DNA of 64,000 nucleotides, from positions 1 to 64,000 of the forward strand of contig JAURJZ010000085.1 in assembly GCA_030831965.1 (NCBI GenBank), given 5' to 3'. Source of the stretch: Verrucomicrobiota bacterium (GTDB taxonomy: Bacteria; Verrucomicrobiota; Verrucomicrobiia; Opitutales; UBA953). The position numbers and the translations under genes were made by a program. How positions within the stretch are numbered: the first letter of the stretch is position 1; the number at the start of each line of letters is the position of its first letter. This document shows positions 36,260 to 45,331 of the stretch, piece after piece. Below the pieces are notes generated by a model. The model saw nothing but the letters and a program-made list of their open reading frames with translations. It had not been told where the DNA came from and made no database searches.

Positions 36260-37111
36260 ATGACCTCCCCGCAAACCGCCCAATCCCCGCGCGCCGCGGT
36301 CCCGCCCATGGACCACCTGACCCGGCTCGAGCAGACCTCCATCCACATCTTCCGCGAGGCCTACCGCTGCTTCCGCAACGTCTGCATGCCCTGGTCGATG
36401 GGCAAGGACTCCAACGTCCTCATCTGGCTCGCCCGCAAGGCCTTCGCCGGCAAGGTGCCCTTCCCCCTCCTCCACATCGACACCACCTACGAGTTCCCCG
36501 AGATGTACGCCTTCCGGGACTGGGCCACCAAGGAGCACGGCATCGAGCTCCTCGTGCGCATCAACGAGGACGCCATCCGGCGCGGCGTCGGCTACGCCAC
36601 CCACGACCCGGTCACCGTCACGCACGAGCTCAAGACCCTCGCCCTGCGCCAGGCGCTCGACGAGTTCAAATGGGACGCGCTGATCACCGGCATCCGCCGC
36701 GACGAGGACCCGACCCGCGCCAAGGAGCGCCACTTCTCGCCCCGCTCCGCCGAGGGCGCCTGGGACTACAAGGACCAGCCCCCCGAGTTCTGGGGCCAGT
36801 TCGCCACGACGCCCCCGCCCGGGGGCCACGTGCGCGTCCAGCCCCTCCTCGAGTGGACCGAGCTCGACATCTGGGAATACATCCGGCGCGAGGGGATCCC
36901 CATCCCCACGCTCTACTTCGCGCGCGACGGCAAGCGGTTCCGCTCGCTCGGATGCCATCCCATCACCCACCCGGTGCCCAGCACCGCGGACACCCTCGAC
37001 GCCGTCATCGACGAGCTGCGGCTCACCCGGACCAGCGAGCGCGCCGGACGGGCCCAGGACCACCACGAGCGCAACGCCATGCAGAAGCTCCGCGCCAAGG
37101 GCTTCATGTGA
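36260..37111 (+). CDS. cysD: Sulfate adenylyltransferase subunit 2
   Basis: CysD is the ATP pyrophosphatase subunit that forms APS from sulfate and ATP. The 283-aa protein has the PP-loop WSMGKDSNVLIWLARKAF near residue 46, LLHIDTTYEFPEMYAFRD, TGIRRDEDPTRAKERH, and the tail RSLGCHPITHPVPSTADTLD with the closing KLRAKGFM. I chose the first ATG (36260); an in-frame ATG at 36308 would remove a nonconserved lead of 16 residues. It belongs to the cysI-cysH run and precedes cysNC by 131 bp. Confidence 0.95.
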   Translation: MTSPQTAQSPRAAVPPMDHLTRLEQTSIHIFREAYRCFRNVCMPWSMGKDSNVLIWLARKAFAGKVPFPLLHIDTTYEFPEMYAFRDWATKEHGIELLVRINEDAIRRGVGYATHDPVTVTHELKTLALRQALDEFKWDALITGIRRDEDPTRAKERHFSPRSAEGAWDYKDQPPEFWGQFATTPPPGGHVRVQPLLEWTELDIWEYIRREGIPIPTLYFARDGKRFRSLGCHPITHPVPSTADTLDAVIDELRLTRTSERAGRAQDHHERNAMQKLRAKGFM

Positions 37112-37242
37112 CGCCGGCGGCACGGGGTCACAGCGGCGCAGGGGCACGGAAAAGACCCGGCGGCATCCGCGGCACCCCAGCGACCTCTCCATCCCTGGTT
37201 CCTCAGAAACCCCGGTTACCCCTCGCATCCCTCAACACATCC

Positions 37243-39105
37243 ATGTCCACCCTCACCGAAACCGACACCCAGCGCCTCCACGTCGTCGTGGTCGGACACG
37301 TCGACCACGGCAAGTCGACCTTCGTCGGCCGCCTCCTCCACGACACCGGCTCGCTGCCCGACGGCAAGATCGAGCAGGTCAAGGCCGCCTGCGCCGCCGA
37401 GAAGATGGACTTCGAGTTCGCCTTCCTGCTCGACGCCCTGCTCGAGGAGCAGGAGCAGAACATCACCATCGACACCACCCGGATCTTCTTCCGCACCGAC
37501 CGGCGCAACTACGCCATCATCGACGCCCCGGGCCACCGCGAGTTCCTGAAGAACATGGTCACCGGCGCCGCCAGCGCCTCCGCCGCCCTCCTGCTCATCG
37601 ACGCCCAGGAAGGCGTCATGGACCAGTCCCGGCGCCACGCCACCCTCCTGTCGATGCTCGGCGTGCGGCAGATCGTCGTCTTGGTGAACAAGATGGACCT
37701 CGTCGGCCACCGCGAGGACGCCTTCCGCCGGATCGAGGCGGACTACACCGCCTTCCTCCGCACCCTGGGCATCTCCGCCCAGCGCTTCATCCCCATCGCC
37801 GCGCGGCACGGCGACAACGTCGTCCGGCGCTCGCCCGCCATGCCCTGGTACGCGGGGCCGACCGTAGCCGAGGCCCTCGACGGCTTCGAGCATGCCGACG
37901 ACCTCGGCCGCCTCCCGCTGCGCATGCCGGTCTCCGACATCTACCGCTTCGATCACCGCCGCATCATCGCCGGGCGGGTCGAGGCCGGCGCCCTCCGCCC
38001 CGGCGACGACCTCGTCTTCCTCCCGGGTGGGCGGCGCTCCACCGTCCGGGCCTTCGAGGACTGGCCGACCACCACCCGCGACGTCGTGCCCACCGGCGCC
38101 AGCGCCGGCTTCACCATGGAGCACCAGATCTTCGCCGAGCGCGGCCAGGTCGCCGCCCACCCCGAGGCCGCCCCCCGCGTCGGGCGCGAGTTCCGGGCCC
38201 GCCTCTTCTGGCTGAGCAAGGAGCCCCTCCTGCCCAACCGCGCGTACCGCCTCAGGATCGGCACCCAGGAAACCCAGGCCTTCGTGACCCGCATCCACTC
38301 CGTCACCGACGCCGACACGCTCGCCGCGGGCGACGCGGCCAGCGTGCCCCGCGACGCCGTGGCCGACCTCCTCATCCGCACCGCCAAGCCCGTCGCCTTC
38401 GACCTCCACCACGAGTGCCCCGTCACCGGCCGCTTCGTGCTCGAGGACTCCACCCGCATCGCGGGCGGCGGCATCATCACCGAGGCCGTCCAGGACGCCT
38501 CGCCCCGGCCCGGCACCGGCCCCGTCAGCGGGCAGGAACGCGCCGCCCGCCTCGGCCACGGGGCCGCCGTGCTCTGGTTCACCGGCCTCTCCGGCGCGGG
38601 CAAGTCGACCCTCGCCGAGTCGGTTGAGCGGCGCCTCTTCGACGCCGGCAAGCACGTCGTCCGCGTCGACGGCGACGACCTGCGCGCCCAGCTCTCCGCC
38701 GACCTCGGCTTCAGCGCCGAGGCCAGGGCCGAGAGCGTGCGCCGCGCGGCCGCCGTGGCCGGGCTCTTCGCCGACACCGGGGCGGTCGTGCTCGTCACCC
38801 TCATCGCGCCCATCGCGGCCGACCGGGCCAAGGCGCGCAAGTCGCTCGCCCGGCATCCCTTCCTCGAGGTCTTCGTCGACGCCCCCCTCGCCACCTGCGA
38901 GGCGCGCGACCCCAAGGGCCTCTACGCCAAGGTCCGCCGCGGCGAGATCAAGGAGTTCACCGGCATCAGCTCCCCCTACGAGCCGCCCGCCGACCCCGAG
39001 GTCCACGTCCGCACCGACCAGGTCGAGCTGGCCGAGGCCACCGAGCAGGTCCTCCACGCCATCGACGAGGTCATCCGCGAGCCCCGCGAGGACTGGGAGG
39101 TCTGA
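37243..39105 (+). CDS. cysNC: CysNC: sulfate adenylyltransferase GTPase fused to APS kinase
   Basis: This 620-aa fusion joins the GTPase subunit that drives CysD to an APS kinase that makes PAPS. The CysN half has VGHVDHGKSTFVGRLL at about 17-32, TIDTTRIFF, DAPGHREFLKNM and NKMDLVGH. The CysC half starts at about residue 445 with the P-loop WFTGLSGAGKSTLAES and includes VDGDDLRAQLSADLGFS, and ends in FTGISSPYEPP and the closing helices. It is separated from cysD by 131 bp, so it may have its own promoter. Its stop is 24 bp from the convergent umuC stop. Confidence 0.95.
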   Translation: MSTLTETDTQRLHVVVVGHVDHGKSTFVGRLLHDTGSLPDGKIEQVKAACAAEKMDFEFAFLLDALLEEQEQNITIDTTRIFFRTDRRNYAIIDAPGHREFLKNMVTGAASASAALLLIDAQEGVMDQSRRHATLLSMLGVRQIVVLVNKMDLVGHREDAFRRIEADYTAFLRTLGISAQRFIPIAARHGDNVVRRSPAMPWYAGPTVAEALDGFEHADDLGRLPLRMPVSDIYRFDHRRIIAGRVEAGALRPGDDLVFLPGGRRSTVRAFEDWPTTTRDVVPTGASAGFTMEHQIFAERGQVAAHPEAAPRVGREFRARLFWLSKEPLLPNRAYRLRIGTQETQAFVTRIHSVTDADTLAAGDAASVPRDAVADLLIRTAKPVAFDLHHECPVTGRFVLEDSTRIAGGGIITEAVQDASPRPGTGPVSGQERAARLGHGAAVLWFTGLSGAGKSTLAESVERRLFDAGKHVVRVDGDDLRAQLSADLGFSAEARAESVRRAAAVAGLFADTGAVVLVTLIAPIAADRAKARKSLARHPFLEVFVDAPLATCEARDPKGLYAKVRRGEIKEFTGISSPYEPPADPEVHVRTDQVELAEATEQVLHAIDEVIREPREDWEV

Positions 39106-39129
39106 GCAACGGGGCCGGACGTCCGCCCG

Positions 39130-40446
39130 TCACTCGTGGAAGCGGATGCGGGTGCGCCGGACCCGCGGGTCGACCGCCTTGGCCGTCGGCAGCTTCCCCG
39201 GGTCGGTCGTCGAAAGGTCCGTCCGCCGCTCGGAGCGCCCCTTCCACGCGCGCTCGATGCCCGTGCTGGCGAGCCTGAGCGCGTCGCGCCCAAGCTCGGC
39301 GTTGACCTTGTCCATCGCGGCCATCAGCCGGCGCCGGGCCTCGCTCGCCTCCGGACCGAGCCCGGGCAGGCTCGGCTGGCTGCGCCCGGCCGGCGACAGC
39401 TCGTGGAGGCAGACGCCCGCCTTCTTCCACTCATAGCCGGGCTCCCAAAGCCGCCCCAGCGCGTCGGCGGCGGCGGCCGCCAGGCGGGAGGCGTCGTCGG
39501 TCGGCGGATCCAGCCTGACCGCGGCGTCGGGGCGCAGCTGGGGAAGGTCCGGGCGATGCTTGTTCGTGCGGGCGAAGGCGACCAGGGTCGCCGCGACAAG
39601 GCCGTCCTCGCGGAGCTTCGCCGCCGCGTGCGCCGCGTGGTGCGCGAGGGCCTCGCCGAGCTCAGCCCGGTCGGTGACGGCGCGCCCGAAGGAGCGCGAC
39701 GACAGGATGCTCTTCCTCGGCCCCTGGTCCTCCCGCAGCACATGGCAGGCCACGCCGCGCGCCTCGAGGCCCAGCCGCTCCCCCACCACCCCGAGGAAGC
39801 TCCGCAGCCGGCCGGGCTCGGCCTCGGCCAGGTCGGCGGCGGTCACCAGGCCGTGGGCCCGCAGACGCGCGCCCATGCCCGGGCCCACGCCCCAGAGGTC
39901 GCCCGCCGGCACGCCGCGGAGGATCTCCAGCCGGGCCGCGGGGTCCGAGGGCATCACCCGCACGCCGCCGGCCGACCGGTCGCCCTTCGCGAGCTCGTTG
40001 GCCAGCTTGCACAGGAGCTGCGTCGGGGCCATGCCGATCGACACCGTGATGCCCGTGCGGGCGCGCACGTCCTCGCGGATGCGCCGCCCGAGGGCGAGCG
40101 CGTCGGCGTCGGGCATCGCGGGAAAGCCCATGAAGGCCTCGTCGACGGAGTAGATCTCGATGTCCCGCGCGTGCGACGCCAGCGCCTCCATCACGCGCTC
40201 CGAGAAGTCGCCGTAGAGGGCGAAGTTGGACGAGGCCACGTGCACGCCGTGCGCCTCGCAGAGCCGGCGCACCTGGAAGAAGGGCGCGCCCATCGGCACG
40301 CCCAGCGCCTTGGCCTCGGCGGACCGCGCGACCACGCAGCCGTCGTTGTTCGACAGCACCACGATCGGCACGCCCTCCAGCGCCGGGTTGAGCGCCCGCT
40401 CGCACGAGGCGTAGAAGTTGTTGCAGTCGGCGAGCGCGCGGAGCAT
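39130..40446 (-). CDS. umuC: Y-family DNA polymerase V catalytic subunit UmuC
   Basis: UmuC is the error-prone translesion polymerase of the SOS response. The 438-aa protein has the active-site opening [11 protein letters not shown] (Asp7), YSVDEAF (Asp102, Glu103), the palm sequence [17 protein letters not shown], and the little-finger domain followed by the family tail [20 protein letters not shown] chose the ATG at 40446, which directly opens the conserved motif and is 5 bp after the umuD stop. The pair is controlled by an operator at 40885. Confidence 0.95.
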   Translation of the reverse strand: MLRALADCNNFYASCERALNPALEGVPIVVLSNNDGCVVARSAEAKALGVPMGAPFFQVRRLCEAHGVHVASSNFALYGDFSERVMEALASHARDIEIYSVDEAFMGFPAMPDADALALGRRIREDVRARTGITVSIGMAPTQLLCKLANELAKGDRSAGGVRVMPSDPAARLEILRGVPAGDLWGVGPGMGARLRAHGLVTAADLAEAEPGRLRSFLGVVGERLGLEARGVACHVLREDQGPRKSILSSRSFGRAVTDRAELGEALAHHAAHAAAKLREDGLVAATLVAFARTNKHRPDLPQLRPDAAVRLDPPTDDASRLAAAAADALGRLWEPGYEWKKAGVCLHELSPAGRSQPSLPGLGPEASEARRRLMAAMDKVNAELGRDALRLASTGIERAWKGRSERRTDLSTTDPGKLPTAKAVDPRVRRTRIRFHE

Positions 40447-40451
40447 CGGGA

Positions 40452-40883
40452 TCAGCCCATCCGGCGGACGACCGCCACGACCACGCCCCAGACCGCGAAG
40501 CCCTCGTCCGGCACCGGCACCGCCGGGTAACGCGGGTTCGCCGCCCGCAGCTCCCAGCCCGCCCGGCCGCGGGCGAGCCGCTTCACCGTGAGCTCGCCGC
40601 CCAGGGCCGCGACCACCACCGCGCCCTCGCCCGCCTTGGCCGAGCGGTCGACGGCGATCAGGTCGCCGTCGAGGATGCCGGCCCCGGACATCGAGTCGCC
40701 CTCCACCCGGAGGAAGAACGTCGAGCCCGGCCGGCGGACAAGGTGGGCGTTGAGGTCGATCCGGCGCTCGAGATGGTCGTCCGCCGGCGAGGGAAAGCCC
40801 GCCGCGATGCGGCAGGCAAGCAGCGGGAGCTCCGCCTCGGCGGCCGCCGCGTCGGCCCGGCCGACCTGATGTGCCCGTGACAT
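40452..40883 (-). CDS. umuD: SOS mutagenesis protein UmuD
   Basis: UmuD is a LexA-like self-cleaving subunit that activates UmuC. The 143-aa length is normal. The cleavage motif is [10 protein letters not shown] (cut expected between Ala28 and Gly29), with the Ser64-Lys101 dyad in VEGDSMSG and TVKRL. Unlike E. coli, the N-terminal arm is rich in Ala. It starts one base from a LexA-type box, and transcription should be induced by DNA damage. Confidence 0.95.
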   Translation of the reverse strand: MSRAHQVGRADAAAAEAELPLLACRIAAGFPSPADDHLERRIDLNAHLVRRPGSTFFLRVEGDSMSGAGILDGDLIAVDRSAKAGEGAVVVAALGGELTVKRLARGRAGWELRAANPRYPAVPVPDEGFAVWGVVVAVVRRMG

Positions 40884-40918
40884 ATGAACAAATGTTCACA
40901 AAGCCCGGCCGAGGTCAA
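40884..40918 (-). promoter_or_regulatory. umuDC promoter
   Basis: On the minus strand TTGACC (40918-40913) ends exactly 29 nt before the ATG at 40883. A sigma70 spacing would put the transcription start at or next to the ATG. The LexA-type box covers the expected -10 and start region. Confidence 0.55.
40885..40898. promoter_or_regulatory. LexA-type SOS operator of umuDC
   Basis: TGAACAAATGTTCA has perfect 5-bp arms (TGAAC / GTTCA) around a 4-bp centre. It resembles the GAAC-N4-GTTC type of LexA box known in Gram-positive bacteria rather than the E. coli CTGT box. It lies directly before the umuD start codon, where LexA would block RNA polymerase. Confidence 0.85.
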
Positions 40919-40929
40919 GACCCCAGAGC

Positions 40930-42522
40930 TCAGCGCAGGCGCTCGAGCCGGAGGCCCGCCAGGTCGACCAAGGCCTCGCCCGCCTCCCCGCCGAGCTCGA
41001 TGACCAAGGCCGGGTCGCCGTGGCCGACCGCGAGCTCGACGGCGTGGAGCCGCGAGGGTCCGTCGGAGTCAAGGACGGGCGAGGCCGCCGGCTCCGTGGC
41101 GCCGAGGCGGCAACGGAAGGCGGCGGCGCGGAGACCCGAGAGCCTCACCGGCACGGACAGGCGGTAGGCGCCCGGCTCGAGCGAGAGCGGCAGGCGGATC
41201 TCGGCCTTCCCGGACGCCACCCGGAGCCGGTAGGCCTTCGCGCCGCCCTCGTCGACCGGGACGGCGTCCCCCGAGCGAACCCAGGGATAGTCGCCGAGCG
41301 ACGCGGGGCCGGCGCCGGGCCGCGCCAGGCGCTCGAGGTCGGCGAACTGCGAGTGGACATGGCCCATCCTGATCCGCAGCCGCCGCACGAACTCGCGGGA
41401 CCGGTCCACGAAGGCCTTGCCCTCCGCGGGGTCGAGCAAGCTGAGCTGCCGGGCCAGGTCGGCGGCGCGAGCCTCCGCGCGCGCCGGCCAGTCGACGTCG
41501 CGGAAGCAGCGGGCGTGGAGGTCGGCGGCCTGCCGGCGGAAGCGGGCGCGGATGCCGGCCTCGGGCGGGAGCGTCCAGAGGGCGTGGGCGACGGCGGTTT
41601 CCGAGGCGCCGGGATACAGGGGGGCGACGCGGGGAACGGAGAGGACGTAGGCGCGGGGATCGCTCGCGCCCCAGGCGTCGAAGCCGAGCAGGTTGTCCAT
41701 GCCGTGCAGGACAAAGGTGAACTTCCCGGTCGAGGGATTGTGATAGGTGCGGTAATTGTTCGCCCGGTGGGAATAGCCGTCCATCTGGACCAGGATGTTC
41801 TCGATCGTCAGGTAGCGGAGGTAGGCGTCGATATCGAGGATGCGCTCCAGCCGGGCGAGGCGCCGGAGGGGGTCAGGGTCCCGCAGCGCCTCGGAGAACT
41901 CGGTGATCGGGGCCTTGTCGCCGGAAGGGCCGCGGTCGAGCTCAAGCCCGGTCTGGATGTCGTTATGGAGCCCGCCGTCGTAGAGCTGGCCGGAGGCGTC
42001 GCGGTGGAAGCGGCCGAGGAAGATCTTGTCGAAGCCCTCCTTCAGCACGTAGGTCCCGCGCGGCTGGCCGTTGACGGAGAGGAGCGCGAGCGTGCAGCGG
42101 GAGGCGGGCTGGCCGGCGTGCCGGGCCATCTCGCTGCCGAACAGCTCGTTCATGAAGGTGCCGTCCTGGACGGAGTTGTTGAGCTGGAAGACATCCAGGC
42201 CGAGGAAACGCTGGTCCTTGACCTCCCGGCCGACGCGCAGCGAGAAACCCGGCCGCGGGTCGCTGATCGGGCGGAAGCTGCTGACCCCCTTGAGCCGCAG
42301 GGCGACCCGCTCCAGCCGCGGTTCGCCCGGGGTCGACAGCGTGACGGGCGCGAACGCCTTGGGCTGCGCGCCCAGGCTCGCCGCGCTCTCGGGCGGGATG
42401 CCGAGGTCGATGCGGATGACCTTCCCCGCGAGCAGCTCGTCGCGGGGCGAGGCGCGCAGGGCGAACCAAAGCAAGGCCCCGAGGACCGCGGCGAGGGCTG
42501 GGAGGAGGAGGCGAGGGCGCAT
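40930..42522 (-). CDS. CotH-family kinase-like exported protein
   Basis: This 530-aa protein has an N-terminal membrane or signal segment (LLLPALAAVLGALLWFAL) and a CotH domain (PF08757) of about residues 35-400. Supporting sequence: RLKGVSSFR and FSLRVGREV near the start, LNNSVQDGTFMNELFGSEM, GTYVLKEGFDKIFLGRF (nucleotide-binding Lys), and FTFVLHGMDNLLGFDAWG (metal-site Asp). A C-terminal beta-rich domain of about 100 residues follows. CotH proteins are atypical protein kinases related to Fam20C. Its target is unknown. It lies downstream of cysK on the same strand (54-bp gap). Confidence 0.88.
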   Translation of the reverse strand: MRPRLLLPALAAVLGALLWFALRASPRDELLAGKVIRIDLGIPPESAASLGAQPKAFAPVTLSTPGEPRLERVALRLKGVSSFRPISDPRPGFSLRVGREVKDQRFLGLDVFQLNNSVQDGTFMNELFGSEMARHAGQPASRCTLALLSVNGQPRGTYVLKEGFDKIFLGRFHRDASGQLYDGGLHNDIQTGLELDRGPSGDKAPITEFSEALRDPDPLRRLARLERILDIDAYLRYLTIENILVQMDGYSHRANNYRTYHNPSTGKFTFVLHGMDNLLGFDAWGASDPRAYVLSVPRVAPLYPGASETAVAHALWTLPPEAGIRARFRRQAADLHARCFRDVDWPARAEARAADLARQLSLLDPAEGKAFVDRSREFVRRLRIRMGHVHSQFADLERLARPGAGPASLGDYPWVRSGDAVPVDEGGAKAYRLRVASGKAEIRLPLSLEPGAYRLSVPVRLSGLRAAAFRCRLGATEPAASPVLDSDGPSRLHAVELAVGHGDPALVIELGGEAGEALVDLAGLRLERLR

Positions 42523-42576
42523 CGGGCGCAGGATGGCCGTCGCCGGGGGGCGAGACCAGCCCGAAGCGGGCGAGCC

Positions 42577-43554
42577 TCAGCTGACGGTGAGGGCGGTGAC
42601 CTCGGCGCGGATCTTCTCGGCGAGGGCCGTCGAGAGGTAGCGCTCGGAGGGGCTGCAGGCGATGGTGACGATCCGCTTGCCCGCGTACTCCGGCCGGCGC
42701 GCCAGCTGGAGCGCCGCCCAGATGTTGGCGCCGGAGGAGATGCCGACCGCGAGACCCTCGCGGGCCGAGACCTCCTGCGCGGTCGCGAAGGCGTCCTCGT
42801 TGGTCACCTGGATGACCTCGTCGACCAGCGAGGTGTCGAGGTTCTTGGGGACGAAGCCCGCGCCGATGCCCTGGATCTTGTGGGGAGCCGGGGCGGGAGC
42901 CTGGCCCGCGAGGGTCTGGGTGATGACCGGGCTGGCCGAGGGCTCGACCGCGATGGCGCGGAAGGCGGGGTTGCGACCCTTGATGACCGAGGCGACGCCC
43001 GTCAGCGTCCCGCCCGTGCCCACGCCGGCCACGATGGCGTCGACCTTGCCCTCGGTGTCGGCCCAGATCTCCTCGGCCGTCGTGCGGCGGTGGATCTCGG
43101 GGTTGGCGGGGTTCTCGAACTGCATCGGCATGTGGGCCTTGTCGCCCATCTCGTCGCGAATGGCCGTCGCGCGCTCGATCGCGCCGCGCATGCCCTTCGC
43201 GCCGGGCGTCAGGACGATCTCGGCGCCCAGCAGGCGCAGCAGCACGCGCCGCTCGACGGACATCGTCTCGGGCATCGTCAGGATGCAGCGGTAGCCGCGC
43301 GCGGCGGCGACGAAGGCCAGGGCGATGCCCGTGTTGCCCGAGGTCGGCTCGACAATCGTGCCTCCCGGCTTCAGGCGGCCGGAATCCTCCGCCGCCTTGA
43401 CCATCGCCCATCCGATGCGGTCCTTGACCGAGGAGAGCGGATTGAAGAACTCCAGCTTGACCAAGACCTCGGCCTTCGTCCCCTCGCCGAGCCGGTTAAG
43501 GCGAACCAGGGGAGTCCGACCGACGGTTTCCAGCACGCTTTTGTAGATGGGCAT
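42577..43554 (-). CDS. cysK: Cysteine synthase A
   Basis: CysK makes cysteine from O-acetylserine and sulfide. The 325-aa protein has the PLP Lys in [11 protein letters not shown], the substrate loop [12 protein letters not shown], the phosphate-binding [10 protein letters not shown], and the late [10 protein letters not shown]. It would pair with CysE (1717-2520), which retains a C-terminal Ile. Its upstream region has tandem TTGGGTAA repeats also related to the cysI control region. It is separated from infA by a terminator. Confidence 0.96.
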   Translation of the reverse strand: MPIYKSVLETVGRTPLVRLNRLGEGTKAEVLVKLEFFNPLSSVKDRIGWAMVKAAEDSGRLKPGGTIVEPTSGNTGIALAFVAAARGYRCILTMPETMSVERRVLLRLLGAEIVLTPGAKGMRGAIERATAIRDEMGDKAHMPMQFENPANPEIHRRTTAEEIWADTEGKVDAIVAGVGTGGTLTGVASVIKGRNPAFRAIAVEPSASPVITQTLAGQAPAPAPHKIQGIGAGFVPKNLDTSLVDEVIQVTNEDAFATAQEVSAREGLAVGISSGANIWAALQLARRPEYAGKRIVTIACSPSERYLSTALAEKIRAEVTALTVS

Positions 43555-43596
43555 GTCTAAGTTGGGTAATTGGGTAATGTATAACGAAATGCTCGA
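43555..43596 (-). promoter_or_regulatory. cysK promoter with tandem repeat operator
   Basis: On the plus strand TTGGGTAA occurs twice in tandem (43562-43569 and 43570-43577). On the transcribed strand TATACA (43583-43578) is a good -10 candidate, so the repeats would cover the transcription start. ATTGGGTAATG (43569-43579) matches ATTGGTAATG upstream of cysI with one extra G. Confidence 0.6.
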
Positions 43597-43605
43597 CAGT
43601 GGGGC

Positions 43606-43632
43606 AAGAAAAACCCGCCGTCTCAGGCGGGT
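43606..43632 (-). terminator. Intrinsic terminator after infA
   Basis: A 7-bp stem (43632-43626 with 43619-43613 on the minus strand) with a 6-nt loop is followed by a T-rich run (reading 43613-43606). It ends infA and isolates it from cysK. Confidence 0.85.
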
Positions 43633-43641
43633 CAGGGTCGC

Positions 43642-43905
43642 TTATCGACGGCGAGGCGGAGGAGGGGTGGAAGGCGGCCGATTGGTCTCGCGGAGCCGGA
43701 AGGTGATCATCGCCGTGGTGAGGTCGGCGGTGTTCATCTCAACCTTCACGCGGTCGCCGGGGTTGATGCGGATGTAATTCTTGCGCAGCTTGCCTGAGAT
43801 TCTCCCCAGCACGACGTGCTTGTTGGCGAGCTCGATGCGGAACATCGTCCCGGGAAGCACCTGGAGGATCTTGCCCTCGAGCTCGAGAATCTGGCCTTGT
43901 GACAT
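43642..43905 (-). CDS. infA: Translation initiation factor IF-1
   Basis: IF-1 occupies the ribosomal A site during initiation. The 87-aa protein has the OB-fold opening ILELEGKILQVLPGTMFRIEL, GKLRKNYIRINPGDRVKVEM and a short basic Pro/Arg-rich tail (about 15 residues) that is longer than the usual 72-aa form. I chose the ATG at 43905, as the upstream frame has no conserved sequence. It stands alone with its own terminator rather than in a ribosomal protein operon. Confidence 0.95.
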   Translation of the reverse strand: MSQGQILELEGKILQVLPGTMFRIELANKHVVLGRISGKLRKNYIRINPGDRVKVEMNTADLTTAMITFRLRETNRPPSTPPPPRRR

Positions 43906-44026
43906 CCGGGGAAAACCACGGCCAAAGCCCTGCGGAGTCAAGGGGATTAAGGGAAGGGAAAGAGGGGCCGAACTCTCATCTGGCTCGTGCCGGCGCCCCG
44001 GGCCATCCTAGGGTTGCTCCCCACCC

Positions 44027-44548
44027 ATGGAACCCTGGGCACCATGTCCCTTCGAGAAGCTCCGCCCGTCGCAGCTCAACCGCGACGACGCCTTCCACAT
44101 GGCGCTCGCCTTCAACCTGGCCGTCGACGCCTGGCGCGCCAACGAGGTGCCCATCGGGGCCGTCGTTGTCTGCGGGGGCGAGGTCGTCGGGGCCGCCCAC
44201 AACGAGATCAAGCGCACCGGCGACCCGACGGCGCACGCCGAGGTGCTGGCCATCACCCAGGCCGCCTCGCGCATCGGCGACTGGCGCCTCAACGCCTGCG
44301 CGCTCTACGTCACCAAGGAACCCTGCCCGATGTGCGCGGGCGCCTGCATCATGAGCCGGGTGGGCCGCGTCGTCTGGGGTTGCCACGACCCCAAGATGGG
44401 CTGCCTCGGCGGCGCCATCGGCCTCCACGAGGTCAAGGGGCTCGTGCACCGGGTCGCCGTCCAGGGCGGCGTCCTCGAACAGCCGTGCCGGGAAATCCTG
44501 CAGGCCTATTTCGCCCTTAAGCGGGAGGAGTCTCCGGGGGCGGCTTGA
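44027..44548 (+). CDS. tadA: tRNA-specific adenosine deaminase TadA
   Basis: TadA converts wobble adenosine to inosine in tRNA-Arg(ACG). The 173-aa protein has zinc and catalytic motifs [10 protein letters not shown] (His, Glu) and [11 protein letters not shown] (two Cys), the VPIGAVVV start and the late [10 protein letters not shown]. The N terminus may include about 20 residues before the core. A TAGGGT box at 44009 lies 12 nt before the ATG. Confidence 0.95.
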   Translation: MEPWAPCPFEKLRPSQLNRDDAFHMALAFNLAVDAWRANEVPIGAVVVCGGEVVGAAHNEIKRTGDPTAHAEVLAITQAASRIGDWRLNACALYVTKEPCPMCAGACIMSRVGRVVWGCHDPKMGCLGGAIGLHEVKGLVHRVAVQGGVLEQPCREILQAYFALKREESPGAA

Positions 44549-44579
44549 CACCGCCCGGGTCGCCGCTCCCTTACTGACC
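44545..44579 (+). promoter_or_regulatory. Superoxide dismutase promoter
   Basis: A perfect TTGACA (44545-44550) ends 29 nt before the ATG. The -10 is weak (CTTACT region). The spacing predicts a leaderless transcript. Confidence 0.55.
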
Positions 44580-45317
44580 ATGCGTCGCCGCAAGTTCCTG
44601 CGACAAGCCACACTCGGACTCGCCTCCGCCGCCCTCGCCCCCAGGCTTCTCGCCCAAACCCCTTCATCCACCACCATGAGCTACACCCTCGCCCCCCTGC
44701 CCTACCCCCCGGCCGCGCTCGAGCCCCACATCGACGCGCAAACCATGGAGATCCACCATGGCAAGCACCACAACGCCTACGTGACCAACCTCAACGCCGC
44801 CCTGGCCAAGGAGCCGGGCTTCAAGGCCCCGGCCGCGGTCGAGGAACTCATCGCCGACCTCGCCAAGGTTCCCGAGTCCATCCGCACCGCCGTTCGCAAC
44901 AATGCCGGCGGCCACGCCAATCATGCCTTCTTCTGGAACCTGCTCTCGCCCAGCGGGGGCGGCCAGCCCGTCGGCGCCCTTGGCGCCGCCATCCAGTCGA
45001 CCTTCGGCGGCCTCGACGGTGACAGCGGCCTGAAGGCCAAGTTCAAGGCCGCGGCGACCGGCCGATTCGGCTCCGGATGGGCCTGGCTCATCGTCAAGTC
45101 CGACAAGTCTCTGGCCGTCACCTCGACCCCCAACCAGGACAGCCCCCTCATGAGGGGCGTCGCCGAGGTCAACGGCACCCCCGTCCTCGGCCTCGACGTC
45201 TGGGAACACGCCTACTACCTCCGCTACCAGAATCGCCGCCCCGATTACGTCGACGCCTTCTGGAACCTCGTCGACTGGAGGAAGGCCGACGCCCTTTACG
45301 CCGCCGCCACCCGCTGA
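44580..45317 (+). CDS. Exported Fe/Mn superoxide dismutase
   Basis: This 245-aa enzyme has a twin-arginine signal peptide ([20 protein letters not shown], residues 2-21) and then a full Fe/Mn-SOD fold. Metal ligands sit in [24 protein letters not shown] and [12 protein letters not shown] (Asp and His). It should act outside the cytoplasm, which is unusual since most Fe/Mn-SODs are cytoplasmic; a folded cofactor protein is a typical Tat cargo. An internal ATG (44677) could give a cytoplasmic form, so dual localisation is possible. A strong terminator follows. Confidence 0.93.
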   Translation: MRRRKFLRQATLGLASAALAPRLLAQTPSSTTMSYTLAPLPYPPAALEPHIDAQTMEIHHGKHHNAYVTNLNAALAKEPGFKAPAAVEELIADLAKVPESIRTAVRNNAGGHANHAFFWNLLSPSGGGQPVGALGAAIQSTFGGLDGDSGLKAKFKAAATGRFGSGWAWLIVKSDKSLAVTSTPNQDSPLMRGVAEVNGTPVLGLDVWEHAYYLRYQNRRPDYVDAFWNLVDWRKADALYAAATR

Positions 45318-45331
45318 GGGAGGCCGCTCAT

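Noticed and set aside
37112-37242. 131-bp gap between cysD and cysNC as a small gene or riboswitch
   Set aside because: I see no coding frame, no conserved riboswitch pattern and no strong hairpin. It may hold a secondary promoter.
39109-39130. Dyad between the cysNC and umuC stops as a bidirectional terminator
   Set aside because: The stem is interrupted and no T tract is present on either side.
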